The notes: generated by a model from the letters alone, not told the origin. A stretch of 64,000 nucleotides of DNA from Chrysopilus asiliformis (GCA_964034945.1 OZ035960.1:49517002-49581001), one strand, 5' to 3'; shown: positions 33,810-46,652, counted from the first letter of the stretch. Numbers and translations: made by a program.

Positions 33810-36800
33810 GAGTTTTCGAATTAGTATTGGGAAATTAATTTACAGTCTTAAGCTAGGATTTACTTTTTTCTGTTGATATAATCACAAATTTTATGGTTAG
33901 AAACCTTTCAAGCGAATCTAAGACTGTTCAGCACCAAATTGTGTAGGATTTAAAAAATCTGCCTAAAATTAAAATAATATATGTATGTATACATAAATAC
34001 CAAAAAAAGAAAGTTTTTGGTATATATTTGATTTACAAAACATAATTCAAACTTTTCTTAATTATATACATGTTTCAATCTATGGTCGAAATAATTCAGA
34101 AATGTGGCACAACCGACATGAAAACAAATTTGATTGATTTGTCCCAAGTGTGCAGCTGTCAAATGCAGAAATTTATCACGCAGGTCAGTTATGTATGTTC
34201 GTCACAATGAAAATTCATCATTGCTGGTCATTGCCATCCTTTTTTTAAGAGGTGTTCAAGGGGCCAAACAAATTCTTTCTCCTCACATAAGTTGTTATAA
34301 AATCGTCTGCTTCATCATAAGCATTCATAACATCAAAACTATTTATAGGAGACGTCAATAGCACATATTTCTCTAGCATCGTCGTATGCATTGTGCAGAG
34401 GAAAATCCATTTTCGCATTGAGAAGTTTTCTTATGAATGTTCATATCCATCAATACTGACAAAGTCGTTTTTTGGGCGGCTCAGACTGATCCGTGTGGGT
34501 GGTATGGGAGTCTAATATTCCACGTCTAGGACTCCATTAGAAATGCGAAGTATGTTGAATGTTGATACAATGAGGAGTTGTTGGGACCTGGAAAGGATCG
34601 AGTGATGACAACATATGTGGATCGCATCCCTAGTACACATGTATGATGAAAGCATATATGCAGTTTGGGAGGATGAAACAAGAAATCAAAGAAAAACTGA
34701 GGGAAAATGTACAAATAGTATGAGATAAGGCTGGCCGGCGAAGAAAGTGCAAAGTAAGACAATGCAGGACTATTGGATAAACTTTCAGAGAGTACAATAC
34801 GATGTCGTCGAAAATCGTGTTAGGGATGTGGAAATACAAGCAGCGTGGGATGAATTGTTGGGGTTGGTCCAGAATTCAATATGAAAGAAGCTTGCAATCA
34901 CGTTGAGATTAGATTGAAGTAAAATATCTGAAGTGTCGAAGACGGAAGGTGAGTTTGAAGATAGTCACATCTTCGAATGAGGGAAGATTTGTTGTCTCTT
35001 CCGACAGAATTGCAATAGAAGCTTTGCCGGGCAGGTATTGTGGGTGGTTGAACTAAAGAAAACAATATTGCAAACAATTCACTGCAAGACAAAACAGCTG
35101 AAAACTTAAAATAATTTCTTGCCCGGATGAAAAATCTATAAAGACAACCCGGTGGTAAGAAGGGCAAAAAATGGAATGAAAACTATTAGGGGTGTGGGAA
35201 TGTGAAACGTGAACATGGTCAAGCGGAAAACATCAGGAAGATGACATGTATGTATGTATAGAGAAGAAGTTGAGGCTTTCGAGAGGTAAGAAATTTAGCC
35301 AAAGGATATACTGAAGATGATTCGGTATAAAGGTTGCTAGTTGAACGGCCGGCCATTGTGGGTCATGGATAGATCATGGACACGAATAGCAAAAGATGCT
35401 TCCAGACTTTCGTCTGCTACAGTGCCGGTAGACTGGTGGAGTTGTTGCTTTGGTGCAGGCACTTCTGAGTCATATGTGAGTGAAAAATGATGAATTTCGT
35501 CCTGGACACATCAGCACTTCGTCAATGTCTGCTCGAGAAAAATAAATTTATGGCAAAACCTTCTGTTCGCCTTCGCCATAGTTGTTCATTTGAAATTCGA
35601 CTATACGTCATACTAGTCAGCCAACATAGTCATCATTATATAAATATGTAGCTTAGCGGTCCGTTTGAAGGTGAGACCGAGAATTGGAAATGTGGGCGCA
35701 CATCATCGTATTAAGCTCCTGATGGTGGTGGACATTGGGCTTGGGAGAAGATGTTTTTGGGTCAAACCACCCTGTAGCTAGAGATGCTGCTACTGTATAT
35801 CAAACGATAAATAGATATCCTTGAAGGATATTATTAGTTTGGTCATCTGTTTCCCCTCAACTCAACCCACTGCAAAATTAGTGTCAGTTGCTAGAGTTTT
35901 GTTATTTTGTTGCTTGATAAAGGACAGCGGAAAAAACTCCCCCGCGGGGTAAAATTGATGTCGACTATATCAGAGATAGGGCAGGAGTTTGAATTTGTAC
36001 ATAAATAGTGATGGTTTCATTCTGCAGTGGATATTTCATTTTGCTGATGTATACCTGTATGTGTGTGTGTGTATGTTTGTTGGTGTGTGTTTAGTTCTTA
36101 AAAGCAAATGAGTGACCGGATGAAAGGATGGACGGATGGAAAGCGGAAAATTAAAATGAACACACTAACAGGCACTTTGTAAGCAACAAATTAATGACAG
36201 CAATTGGTTTGATTTATTCCTTTAAAGAAGGATACTGGGATAATGTTTAATGAGGAAACTTAGGTGGGATACTTATCATGATAGCTGAAGGATTGAGTTT
36301 TACTTTAAAATAAAACGAAAAACAAACGAATAACAAAAAAAGAAATATATATACATATCAGTGTAGCCATCAACATCAGAGACGAAAGAAAATTAGTGTG
36401 GAAAAAAGACGTTTCTTACGTAAATGGATGAAGGTCTGCAATGCGAACATTTGTTGATGGTAGGAACGAAAAGCAATTATTGAAAATGACAATCACTAAG
36501 TCATGGTTAAGGAGAAAATGTGATTCAATGATAGACTGAAGGATTCTGTTGAAGAGGAGATTTGGTTTTCTTTTACGATCGAATGCAATTATTTTGTTAT
36601 ACTTTGGAAAGAGAATGCAGTATTTAAAAATAAATTAACCTTAAAAAACTAGGAATAAGTTTGTGAAATTTAAGCTCTTTGTTTTTAGTCCGTCTAGATC
36701 CGTTTTATTTTATTCACTTCAAAAAGACGTAACGATTTAAATGTTTAAGGCCCTATAGTACAATTATTAAAATATAACAAATTTTTAGCTACTCTGGTTC

Positions 36801-36990
36801 TTTTAGAATTGTAGTTTTTTCAAATATCTCGCGAACTGTTAAAGCCACGTAAAAACCGTTAAAGGGAAAAATGTAGAAAATTTAATTTTCTATAAATTTG
36901 GGTAAATCCATTTTTTCATAAAAGTGCATGGTTTCCGAGAGATTTCCAAAAAAACTGATTTTTTTAAATAGCTTGAGAACCGTTAGATAT
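33810..36990. other. Unassigned, mostly repeat-free DNA
   Basis: The longest stretch without recognised repeats. 34380-35830 is less AT-rich than average. Open frames are all under 95 residues, on both strands, with no family resemblance and no evident splice-linked series. A short (TG)n run lies at 36059-36073. It may contain host regulatory or intronic DNA; I cannot support a gene. Confidence 0.35.
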
Positions 36991-36992
36991 AC

Positions 36993-37405
36993 AAACATAA
37001 CAAAAGCTATAATTGCCAATCTGGCAATTATTGAAAACCCGTATGGTGATTTAAATGAACGGCGAAGATTTGTTTCTTTTTTTTTTAAATTTAGTCCAAA
37101 CGGATTTTGATGTATGGGAGTTTTATGTAGAATCATATCCTAAATAACTTTTGTTCTTCCACTTTTTTGATCGTATGGGGAGTATCGTTCGTATGGGGAG
37201 TATCGTTCGTATGGGGAGTGTCGTTCGTATGGGGAGTACCCCCCCCCCCCCCCCCCCCCCTTCCCTAATGGTCCATTTTTGCCCATGAACGAACTTAGCC
37301 TCACATTTTACGAAAAACGGATATGTGCAAAATTTCAAGTCTCTAGCTCTATTAGTGCGCCCGCAATCCGCGCCACAGACGGACAGACAGACGGACGGAC
37401 GGACA
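36993..37405 (+). mobile_element. GTCY-microsatellite short element, copy F (3' truncated)
   Basis: Left end ACATAACAAAAGCTATAATT at 36994, with an internal deletion after 'cccgtatggtgat'. It carries a local amplification of 'tcgtatggggagta' and a poly-C tract (37170-37262), then a GACGGACA microsatellite at 37377-37405. The usual right part is missing; 'cttcataattttgcctgaaatgg' follows instead. Confidence 0.8.
37170..37262. repeat. 20-bp tandem units followed by a ~23-base poly-C run
   Basis: About four copies of TCGTATGGGGAGTATCGT are followed by an uninterrupted C run near 37239-37261. Other GTCY copies have a single 'tcgtatggggggtacccccc' here, so this is a local expansion. Confidence 0.9.
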
Positions 37406-37567
37406 TCTTCATAATTTTGCCTGAAATGGATTTTGTACTCATTAAAAAGTTTCTATTTGCATCCGTTTGCGAGTCGGTCTTCCTCATGAATACAACACTT
37501 TCCCTCTATGGCACAGGAAAGTGAAAATGCCGGTAGTCTATAGGATAATTGTCAGATTTAAGTACCT
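37406..37567. other. Spacer between two inverted GTCY copies
   Basis: No gene recognised. Confidence 0.3.
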
Positions 37568-38150
37568 TTTTATACCCGTATGGTGAAACCAAAGGGTATA
37601 TTAACTTTGCTTTACCGTTTGTAACGCCAAGATCCCGTCATCACACACAAAAATGAATTACACCAGTGTGTTTAGAATGATAAAAAAAATTGAATTTTGC
37701 ATGTCCGTCCGTCTGTCTGTCCGTCTGTCTGTCTGTCTGTCCGTCTGTCCGTCTGTCCGTCTGTGGCGCGGATTGCGGGCGCACGGATTGAGCTAGAGAC
37801 TTGAAATTTTGCACATATCCGTTTTTCGTAAAATGCGAGGCTAAGTTCGTTAATGGGCAAAAATGGACCATTAGGGGGGGTACCCCCCATACCAACGAAA
37901 ACTTTTTTTTTCTGAATATCTCAAAAACGGTGAATTTTATCAAAAAAGTCCAAGAACAAAAGTTATTTAGGATATGATTCTACATAAAACTTCCATACAT
38001 CAAAATCCGATTGGAATAAATTTTAAAAAATCTTGTTGGAAAGTTTGACTTCAAAGTGGAATTTTGGTATAACTGTTCGAATTTTGATACGAATATCACC
38101 ATACGGGTCTCCAATGATTGCCAGATTGGCAATTATAGCTTTTGTTATGT
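37568..38150 (-). mobile_element. GTCY-microsatellite short element, copy G (reverse)
   Basis: Reverse complement of the family. It begins TATACCCGTATGGTGAAACC and contains the GTCC/GTCT microsatellite at 37703-37763. It ends 'ccagattggcaattatagcttttgttatgt' at 38150. It has the 'ggagacccgtatggtgatattcg' variant of copies C and D, so all three belong to one subgroup. Confidence 0.83.
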
Positions 38151-38597
38151 TTTTATAATTGGTGTGACCACTTTGATATTTGAATATCTCGAATATTTTT
38201 GAATAATATTTGCTTCTCTCGAAATGGAATTTTTATTCATTTGTGCCGGATTTCTCCCGGCGAACGATTGAATATTTCGAAATTTTAGTTCAATTGAAAC
38301 CAAGGCAGGGAAAATTGTAAAGGTAGCGTCAGTCAAGTTTCGGCCCGAAGTGTAGTTGGGCTCATCAGAACAACTGCCACACTTCTGTTGTTGACCTGTC
38401 GACCAGACAGAGATGGGAGCGGACGGGGGTAGAGAGATTGTTTTGTTCTATATATATATGTATATATATAGAAAGCGACTTTTTACTAATGTTATAGTGA
38501 TTTCTGTTATAGAGCAAATTGTTTTGAACTTTGTAGGAAGGTTTGAATCTAGAAAAATCATGAATATTTGACTTTTTCAGATTTAATTACATGCATA
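38151..38597. other. Unassigned DNA with a short TA run
   Basis: (TA)n at about 38451-38470. No gene recognised. Confidence 0.3.
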
Positions 38598-38975
38598 TAC
38601 AGTCAAAGCCCTCTAACTCGAAATCCCTATAATTCGAATTTTCCTCTAACTCGAATTTTTTAACCTTTTTTTGCGCTCCCTTCAATTTTTCTTTAAAAAA
38701 GAACTCTCTAAGTCGAAATTCCTCTAAGTCGAAATTCCTCTAACTCGAAGCGATTTTGGAGCTCTTTGGTCTATTTTAATTCCTCTAAGTCGAAATAAAA
38801 CACAAAATATGCTCATCCTCAAAATTGTAGCAAAGAAAAAGAAACAGTCTTTCGATCATGCCCTATTGTCTCTGTTCCGCGACACTTTTTCCACGGGTTG
38901 GAAAGCAAATTTATGCTTTGTATTGGTTTGACGTATCTTTATTAAATGAGTTATTAAGATGACGAAATCTTAATT

Positions 38976-39242
38976 ATGGACACTCCCGATTCAAACAGAA
39001 TTTTGGAAGACGTAACTGGCGATTCTGATAGTGATGATAATGATGTCCAAATATTCTGTATTTCAAAGCCCGAAAAATGTGAAATAGAACAGGCCATTGA
39101 AACGTTGCAATCTGCAATTGAGATGACTTCTAATGCTCCCGATGAGATACAATCCACTTTGTTCAAAATTGAAAAATTTTGGAAGTGCGAAAATGTTACC
39201 GCGAAATCTTAATCTAAAATAACGGATTTCTATACACAATAA
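38976..39242 (+). pseudogene. Tigger transposase C-terminal remnant
   Basis: A 78-codon frame with an acidic start (DSDSDDNDVQ) leads into a helical stretch (EIEQAIETLQSAIE) and IEKFWKCENVTAKS, then TAA at 39210. Continuing in the same frame past that stop gives SKITDFYTQ and a second stop at 39240-39242. S-K-I-T-D-F-(F/Y) is the classic C-terminal signature of Tigger/pogo transposases (a PCNA-binding-like tail). The internal TAA therefore most likely arose from a CAA codon by a C-to-T change. The DDE domain and DNA-binding domains are deleted. Confidence 0.7.
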
Positions 39243-39614
39243 AGAACGATGCACGATTTTGCCCCTAAACTAACTTTTGAACCCGTGTAGTTTTCACTTT
39301 GGTTGAGGAATTTTTGGAAAGGGCACAGTCTCTAATGTCATCCATATATGGTTTCAAGAGTCACCGAATTGCAGGGGTAGGTGAGGGGTTAACGAACTTT
39401 CTCGTGATTTTTCATGGCATGATTTCTGTGAAAAATCACCAGAAAGTTCGTTAACCCCTCACCATCGCCCTGCAATCCCGTGACTCTTGCCGCCATATAT
39501 GGATGAAACTAGAGACTGTACCCTTTCCAAAAATTATTCAACTAAAGTGAAAACTACACGGGTTCAAAAGTTAACCCAGGGGCACGAAAAATGCTATTTA
39601 TTGCATGGTTCTGT
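39241..39614. repeat. Foldback element, single-unit form of the 183-bp family
   Basis: The left arm starts AAAGAACGATGCACGATTTT, then 'tgaacccgtgtagttttcactttggttga', 'ggaaagggcacagtctct' and 'aggggttaacgaactttctcgtgattttt'. The right arm is the inverted copy, ending near 'tgcatggttctgt'. Arms are about 165 bp with a short centre ('catggcatgatttctgtg'). The same arms are tandemly multiplied at 62945-64000. Confidence 0.88.
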
Positions 39615-39855
39615 ATCCCTTATGCATCTACCTTAAAACAGCTAGAAGCTGGTATTTAATTTTTTATTTTGCGATAATTTATTTTGTTTTTTGTTGTTTT
39701 TAGCTTGTTTTAAAAACTTATAAAAACGATTAAATATACATATATGTACGTACATGTATTTAAAAAAAAATTTCAATTTCTCTAGCTCGAAATTCCTCTA
39801 ACTCGAAACGATTTTGATGGCAGCAGACAATTCGAGTTAGAGGACTTTGACTGTA

Positions 39856-42800
39856 ATTTGATATTCCTTCACTTTTGATCAATATTCACCTCCGGTTCAC
39901 TTTTACCTCACCGCAATGAAGAAATAATTTTTAATTTGCAATTTGGCTCATGCATCTCTTTTAATAACTATTTTAAAAATTTTAAAAAGCTCACGCAATG
40001 TTAACTTGCATTGATTTCAGTATAACGATTATTCCGAACAGGTGAGAATTCTGACCAGTGACTTCTGATTGGGAAATTTTTCTGGTATTTTGCGAGTGTG
40101 GCTATATCGGGCCGGAATGACATTTCTAAAATTAAATTTTAAACAATAATTTTTTAATAATAGGCACTTTACTCATTTTGATTGTTTATCCGTGATGCTT
40201 TTGGTTTCCCACCCACTGAAATTGATAGTGAAATTAGTGACAAGAAAACGTGAGAAGAAATACCATGTGACCATATCGAAATTCTACAAAAACCTTTCAA
40301 TTTACCAACAAACACTATTACACAAATTCCACTAACGCAACAATGTGGATTCTGTGTTCCTACATAGAACTCACCAGTGAGAAATCTCACATTTTTTGGT
40401 ATAATCGGTATACCGTTGAACATTAACTTGCTGGTCTGCAAGGTTTATGCACTTGAATGTTTTTTTCCTTACTTAAATTGATGATGTCATATGGGAAAAA
40501 CCAGTCAACTTAATGAAATCTCATCAACATGACGATAATCGTAATTATCCTGAAAGTTGATGACCATCATCGGATGTACCTGTAAATTTTATGTGAACAA
40601 AAGTAAAATGCGAAATTCATTTAAAGAAGTGGCCGAAAAGTCAGAAAGCAACATGGCATCGATCGTAATTCGTATGTAACTTAAAATCAATAATCTGAGA
40701 TATTGATTGAACCTATCAATATCCAATTGCAGCATCCGGTTTTGAGGTTTTAATATCCGTTGACGAACTTACGAGATTGCAGAAGAATTCTTTCTATGCA
40801 AATGAATTAACTTGGTTTATGTATGAATTCTTATAGTTATGCTATTAGCCATCAGTAAGACATAGGCCAGCAATCAATTTATACTCATATGAAAATAAAT
40901 ACACAGCAAAGCCATGATGTTTTCCGTTCGTACAATAAACATTGACCGTAAAATTTATTTATTAATAAAATTTATGGCAATCCTCACTTAATGCCGTTGC
41001 ATCTCAATTTGGCAACAAGTCCATCCGAACCATGTCCATGTAGTACCTACTTTAAGAAATTGCCCGATTCACTATCGCAAAATTAAGTCGACAAACTAAC
41101 GAAGTCAATAAGAGAATGAGTATCTTAAGATGCGGGGAGCGAAGTGATATTTAACAGCATATGGTGGAAATTAAACAAATATTCCGTCGAATGATAGACG
41201 CGACGACGGCGCGGCGGTGGTGGTGGTGCAATGCACCCCATCCCGAATGTCACAGAATCTCTACAGAATCTTGTAATAATTTCCTGATATATTTATATAA
41301 ATTGCTGATTAAAATTATCCGTAAAATGGAAAAGATGTAATTGCTCCATACGAAGAAAATGATGGCTGTGATATACGACCACGAACCAGCGTAACATTTG
41401 TTTTTAAAATACAGAAAACATATCTACCTTTATAGCGAGATAAACTATCAACATGTATGTATATTTTTTAGATAATTGTGTCGATATGCGTTCCGAGTGA
41501 CCCGTATTTATGTAAATGTTTCGCATAATACATTAGAAGAGGTTGCGACCGTCTTTTGAGAACGGATTAACTTGAATTAAGATTTGTGTATTTTAATTGA
41601 ATGGCACCAGGTTTCCGTTTCGAGATACACTCATCCCGACTTAAATCTTGTATACATCTGTCAGTCATTTTTGAATAAATTTTCCCGGCCTGGCTATCAA
41701 CCACTAGTGATGACTTGTTTCGTCCGCAGATGACTTTAACATCTTCGTTGTAGTATAGATATTTTGGAAAAGATGAGGAGGTGGTATTTAAAAACTGAAA
41801 AGCGCTCAACCATAGATTATTATTTTGATTTGGTTTTTTTTTCTTCAGTTGATTGGCTTAAATTAGTGTAATTATGGAGGAATAGGAACGGAAATAAGGT
41901 GGCAAACAAATATATATTCGATTAATCGGAATATACTTAATTAATTGCTTGTACAACTTGAGTCATCTTGATGAATCAGATTTTATACAAGAGATTTTGT
42001 TGGCCAAAAGAATATTGATTTAGTTTTTCCAATTTAAAAAAAATCGTCCATGATGAAAAGTTTTGGCACATAAAATATTGTTAAAAATGTTTCCCTACGA
42101 AATTTGCATTAAAAAGTGAGAATGGCTACAATTTCTAAACGACAATCTTCAAATAATCTGTATTATAGCTTCCCCAGCACAATTTATGTCAACCGTGAGG
42201 TTATCGGTTGACATATCATCACTTGATTCTTATCTTTTACCAAACGTTAAAATATAGTTTTGAGGCAATCAACTTTTAAAATTTGAGGGGAAGTTGCGAA
42301 AAATCCTGAAACTAATTCACGGCAACAGTTTTTCGTCGCAGCAATATTTTAAGAGCAACGGGATTTTCAAAAATTTCGTTTACGAAAAACGAAAAATGGA
42401 GTTGCAAAAAAAAAACTAGATTTGGTTTTCTTCGTTTTACTCTGAATATAAGCTTTTTTCGATAGTGGTTTACACGATAAAAATTGAAGATATTAATATT
42501 TGTCATATTTTTGCTTTTCACAAGGACTCCATACCTCGAACCGTTATCGAGATTTACCGTTATTTCTAAAAATTTAGATTTTGTGATTATCGTATAAAAA
42601 AGCTGGAAAAAAAGTTGTTGGTGTTGAATTTCTCGGCGAAAAATGTAAAAACCTTAATTTTCAAGCTGGAAAATACGAATTCATTTGAAAAAAAAAATTC
42701 TGATTTGAGACCTCCATTGCGAAGGCCTAGTTCCGTTTTTGGAGTGCCATATAGTAGACGTCGGCTAATTTTCATGACTGAAACTTTTACTGGCCAAATA

Positions 42801-42956
42801 TTAAACAGTTTTGAAAACGGGGGAATTTTTGGAAACAAAACATTCAGTTGAAATTGCGCAACCCAAGTGTTTCATATAAACAACATTGTACACACATATT
42901 TATTACATATGAGTAAGTAGAAATTATTTTTTTACCCAACATGCATTAAAAGTACC
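39856..42956. other. Unassigned, mostly repeat-free DNA
   Basis: No recognised repeats. One reverse-strand open frame, 41567 to about 41860, is lysine- and asparagine-rich at its start, then has non-repetitive composition with three cysteines (ICGR, DRCIQ, DECIS). It could be a host exon, but nothing identifies it and no partner exons were found. Other frames (40169-40441, 42312-42851) match nothing known. Confidence 0.35.
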
Positions 42957-44190
42957 AGCAAAACCGAGCCATGCTCGGCCACCTCAAAGTCGTCCTTTTG
43001 CTGAAATTATCGATCTAGATAGGTCTCACCTCTGTTAGAAAAACACACGCATTATGTTAGAAAAATATACAGCCTAATCCACCTAACGGTGAGACGATAT
43101 CTTTCTTACATAATTAAACTTCATATGATGAATATAATTGGGTATACTGTTGATTTTTTTTATATAAAAACATCAGTATAGGGATTCTGAGGGTACTGTC
43201 GATAATTATCGACAAGCGAGTTATGTGCACATATTCAACTTTCTTTTAATTGTGTTGGTGGATACAGCACACTAATGCAGGTTTGACTTCCAATGCGATT
43301 TCCTTCACTGGGGTAACACTAATGGTTTGACGTCTGGAAATCTATTCCACATTTCCAACGTTTTTATCGACATTTCCAATGGATATCACTTGTGTTATGA
43401 GGTAGTGAAAACAGTGCGTTTGCGTATAAGTTTAGCGCACACAAAACACGAAGAGCAGGCGATATTAGAGTCATGTACGGAGTCAACTTTTCAATTATTT
43501 CCACTGCCACTGCCTGTGGAAGCCTATATATTTCTATAAACCTACAAAACACATAAATTTAAAGTTTTTAAACATACATAAATTACGCTTTTTTACCTTT
43601 CTTCGGGTATCGGAAAAGGATCTGACGCGTCCCGTAGATTTCGTCTCATTATCCGCATTTAATTCCTCCTAAAGTAATAATAAACGGGTACTGCGGAATT
43701 CATTGTCTTTGGTAAATTATTAAAAACACTATCTAAAGTATTTCGTGGTACATTTGCGGCTGTCACATCGAGATTTTTTGGGTTGCTTGCAACTTATAAA
43801 ATTCACATCGGGTAGGTAAAAAATTCTTCATCGCTGCGGATCTTCAAGAAAATTTCCTAACTTTAAAACAAAAATCCCTTTTTTCGATATTCCACTGGCG
43901 ATAAGTTTCGATTATGCTCAGAATCGGTGTACAGGTTTGTAGTGGAAAAATCTAAATCCCTTAGCCCCCTTAGTAATACTGTAAAGTTTCATTAAGATCG
44001 GACCACCCAATTCGAAGGTACCAGGCGAAGGGTATAGAGGGGAATTTTCTCAGAGGTGAGACCTTTTTCTAGATCGATTCCTTGTCCCCGAAAATCCCTA
44101 GCCACCAAGTTACGTGAAAATCGTTAGGCGGGTTTTAGAGATCGTTGTGCATACAGACATTCCTCGTATTATATTATAGGATAGATGTCA
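42957..44190 (+). repeat. Family Z repeat pieces flanking unassigned DNA
   Basis: The left piece, 'taccagcaaaaccgagccatgctcggcc' with 'cctccttttgct'-like text (42950-43010), resembles 12000-12045. The right piece (about 43960-44185) contains 'cattaagatcggaccacccaattcgaag', 'gtccccgaaaatccctagccaccaag', 'gggttttagagatcgt' and a TA-rich end. That form is widespread in insect repeat tails, where a degenerate primer-like sentence ends in a TAATATTA-type tail. Whether both pieces belong to one element is uncertain. Confidence 0.4.
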
Positions 44191-45739
44191 CTGTTTTTAT
44201 TCAAGTATAATTCCTTTCCATGACATTTTTCATCAATTCTATTGAAACTTTTGTTGTGGCTTTCACAAAAGTTAAAATTTTTGATAGATAGCCAAAAGCT
44301 AAAAAAATGTCAAATGGTTAAAAGTACTTAAAAAAACAAACAGTAAAAGAGGAACATTTCAAAATGACGTTCAATTATTAAACTTTATCCAGTATTTATA
44401 CCTATCTATCTCTATTTTCATTTGTTCTTGAGCACCACAAGTTTTATGTCACGCCAAGAGATTAAACGACACAAAATCCAGAAATAGCTGTTTATAAAAC
44501 AAAACCTGAAAAGGACAAAACCTAAAGATGACGATGGAGAAGAATAAAAACCGATCAAATGAGGAATGAATGTATTGAGAATACAGGAGACTTTTATTTT
44601 TCAAACAAAAAAAAAGTGAAATGATTCCCGCAGGATGCTTGGACGATGTACTTTTTGAATAACTTGTCACAGGATGACACTTTTCACTGTAAAGACTTCG
44701 GCTCGACACTTTTAAAGCATTTTCCATCTAAAAATCGACATTTGAGACATACCTATACCACCACCATTATATTGCTACAATTTTATCATCAATATATAGT
44801 GTAAAATGTCAGAAACTTTGCGTTTGTATTGAACGAGGACCGTCGTCTTTGCTATTGAGAATGTCGGTCATATCTGTATCCCTTGCCTTAAACAATTTGT
44901 CCAGACTCTGACCATCACAACTTTCTACAAGGACATGTGCCCATCTCTTCGCCCTCCCCTGGCTATCCTTCAGTCATCCTCTCGCCGAGTTTTACAGGAT
45001 TTCTGGGCGACTACTGAGGAAAAGACGCAAACGTCCGATGTCACTGAAAATGGGTTTCCCGTCAAAAGTTAAAATAAAAAAAAATTTCAAATTTTGCTCT
45101 TGTAATTGACAGCCACCCGCACGATGGAGTAGAGAAAACTCTAGGAAATTGTGACAGTTGTGAGGTTTAAGGATGGACAAAACAAACACCCACCGCCCAG
45201 ATGCTTCCACCCATAATTCTCTCAAAGCATTATTTCACGTTCGATTTGCTATGTTGGCAGAAGTTGATTCCTTTGTTTTTATCCCTCAACACATGAGTAC
45301 AAAAAAAGAAGATTTGGAAAAGTTGGAGGCTAGTAAACGGTAGGTAAATGAAAATCTGAAGTCCATATTGAGCGTAAGGCGAGCATGTGACGTTAGAATC
45401 ATGTGGAATTAAGGAAAGAGGGAAGGTAGATGTGGTGGTGGTTTTAAGACAACAGTTAACATTACTTGTCCATCCAATTCATTGATTGGAAAGAGTTCGG
45501 GAGGCTTTTTTTTAGAGTTTCCTGTCAGTCCCAAATGTCTGATAGTGAATGTCCCACATGTCAGCTAAATCACGAACCTTTCTCTGCACGACCTCCCTGT
45601 GTCAACTGCTTCCGATCATTTTTATTTCGGATTTTCAATTTTATTCTTGTTAAAGGTTTTTCTCTGACACTTGTCCAGCTTAAAATTAAACGCAATCGAA
45701 TGTATACGATGGTGAAATTAAGGTTATGTTATTTTTTTA
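44191..45739. other. Unassigned DNA
   Basis: No recognised repeats or gene. 44860-45260 is less AT-rich. Open frames under 145 residues match nothing known. Confidence 0.3.
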
Positions 45740-46330
45740 CCTTTCTTACATATAAGAAAGGTATTAAAATCCCTTCAAAAACCGATATCATAACGGGGGC
45801 CACACGTCTCCGAGAGATATACGCATCGACTCAGTTTGATGACTCCGCGACATGTCTATGTGTGTGTTTGTGTGTTCCTGTGCATGTATGTATGTAGCCA
45901 CATGTGTATCATCGTACTCTATCACTAATCCTTAACTGATTTTGACGCTCAATTTTTGACACTAAATTGAGCGTCAAAATCAGTTAAGGATTAGTTTTTT
46001 GACACTAATCCTTAATTAGAAAGCTGTTATCGCCCCATAGAACCGTATGCAACACGATTTGGCAAAAATTAACCGTTTTCGAGAAGATCGCAAAATGTTT
46101 TTCGTTTTTGTATGTGAGTGAATTGAATTTTGATGTATGGTAGAGTTATGTAGAATCACATTCTAAACACTTTGTGGGAAATCAAATGTTTTGAAAAAAT
46201 GAACCGTTTTAGAGAAAATTGCAAAAATCTTTCCCATTTCTATGAAGGAGCGGCGAAGGAGTGATAGCCTTTTGATAACAGCCTCTGTGCCAAATTTCGA
46301 CTTTCTACCTTAATTAGTTGTTGAGTTTTC
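45740..46330 (+). mobile_element. GTCY-related short element, subfamily K
   Basis: Hairpin-like start (ACCTTTCTTACATATAAGAAAGGTATTAAAAT), then 'ccacacgtctccgagagatatacgcatcgactcagtttgatgactc' as at 21975-22020. A TG-rich microsatellite is at 45857-45895. Repeated blocks with 'tgaattttgatgtatggtagagttatgtagaatc' and 'aaccgttttcgagaa' follow. A perfect hairpin (45924-45995) is embedded. Confidence 0.6.
45924..45995. repeat. Perfect hairpin, 31-bp arms
   Basis: ACTAATCCTTAACTGATTTT and the following GACGCTCAATT are repeated in inverted order after a ~10-base loop. No mismatch is seen by eye. Confidence 0.9.
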
Positions 46331-46345
46331 AATTTTTTTTTCCTA

Positions 46346-46652
46346 TAATACCATGAAAAAAGCTACAATTGCCAGGGGCCAATCGTCAAATACTCTATAT
46401 GATGACAGGCAAAATGTTTATTAAAAAAATATATACACAATAGGAGAGGGGGAAAGTGGGTGGTCTGATTGAATTTGGATGTATGGAACGGTTATGCAAA
46501 ATAATATTCTAAACACATTTCGTCTTTATAAATTTTGGATAGTATGAACCGTTTTCGAGAAAATAGGAAAGAAGTATTCAATTTGTATGGGGAATGGGGA
46601 AGAAGTGGTCCAACTGGATTTTGATGTAAACATGAGTTATGTAAAATCACAT
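46346..46652 (+). mobile_element. GTCY-related short element, subfamily J, 3' truncated
   Basis: Begins 'aaaaaagctacaattgccaggggccaatcg' as at 22960. It continues through 'gtatggaacggttatgcaaaataatattctaaacacattt' and 'gtggtccaactggattttgatgta', then is lost after 'gttatgtaaaatcac'. It abuts the end of subfamily K. Confidence 0.65.

Larger units (their letters stand above)
38600..39853 (+). mobile_element. Decayed Tigger-like element, TA duplication
   Basis: The ends CAGTCAAAGCCCTCTAACTC and the reverse complement at 39831-39853 (CAGTCAAAGTCCTCTAACTC) form an inverted repeat. TA lies on both sides (38598-38599 and 39854-39855). Subterminal copies of 'cctctaactcgaa' and 'cctctaagtcgaaat' repeat at the left end. 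The interior keeps the 3' end of a Tigger transposase gene (38976-39242) and a foldback inserted immediately after it (39241-39614). TA duplications and CAG ends are the pogo/Tigger signature. Confidence 0.88.
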
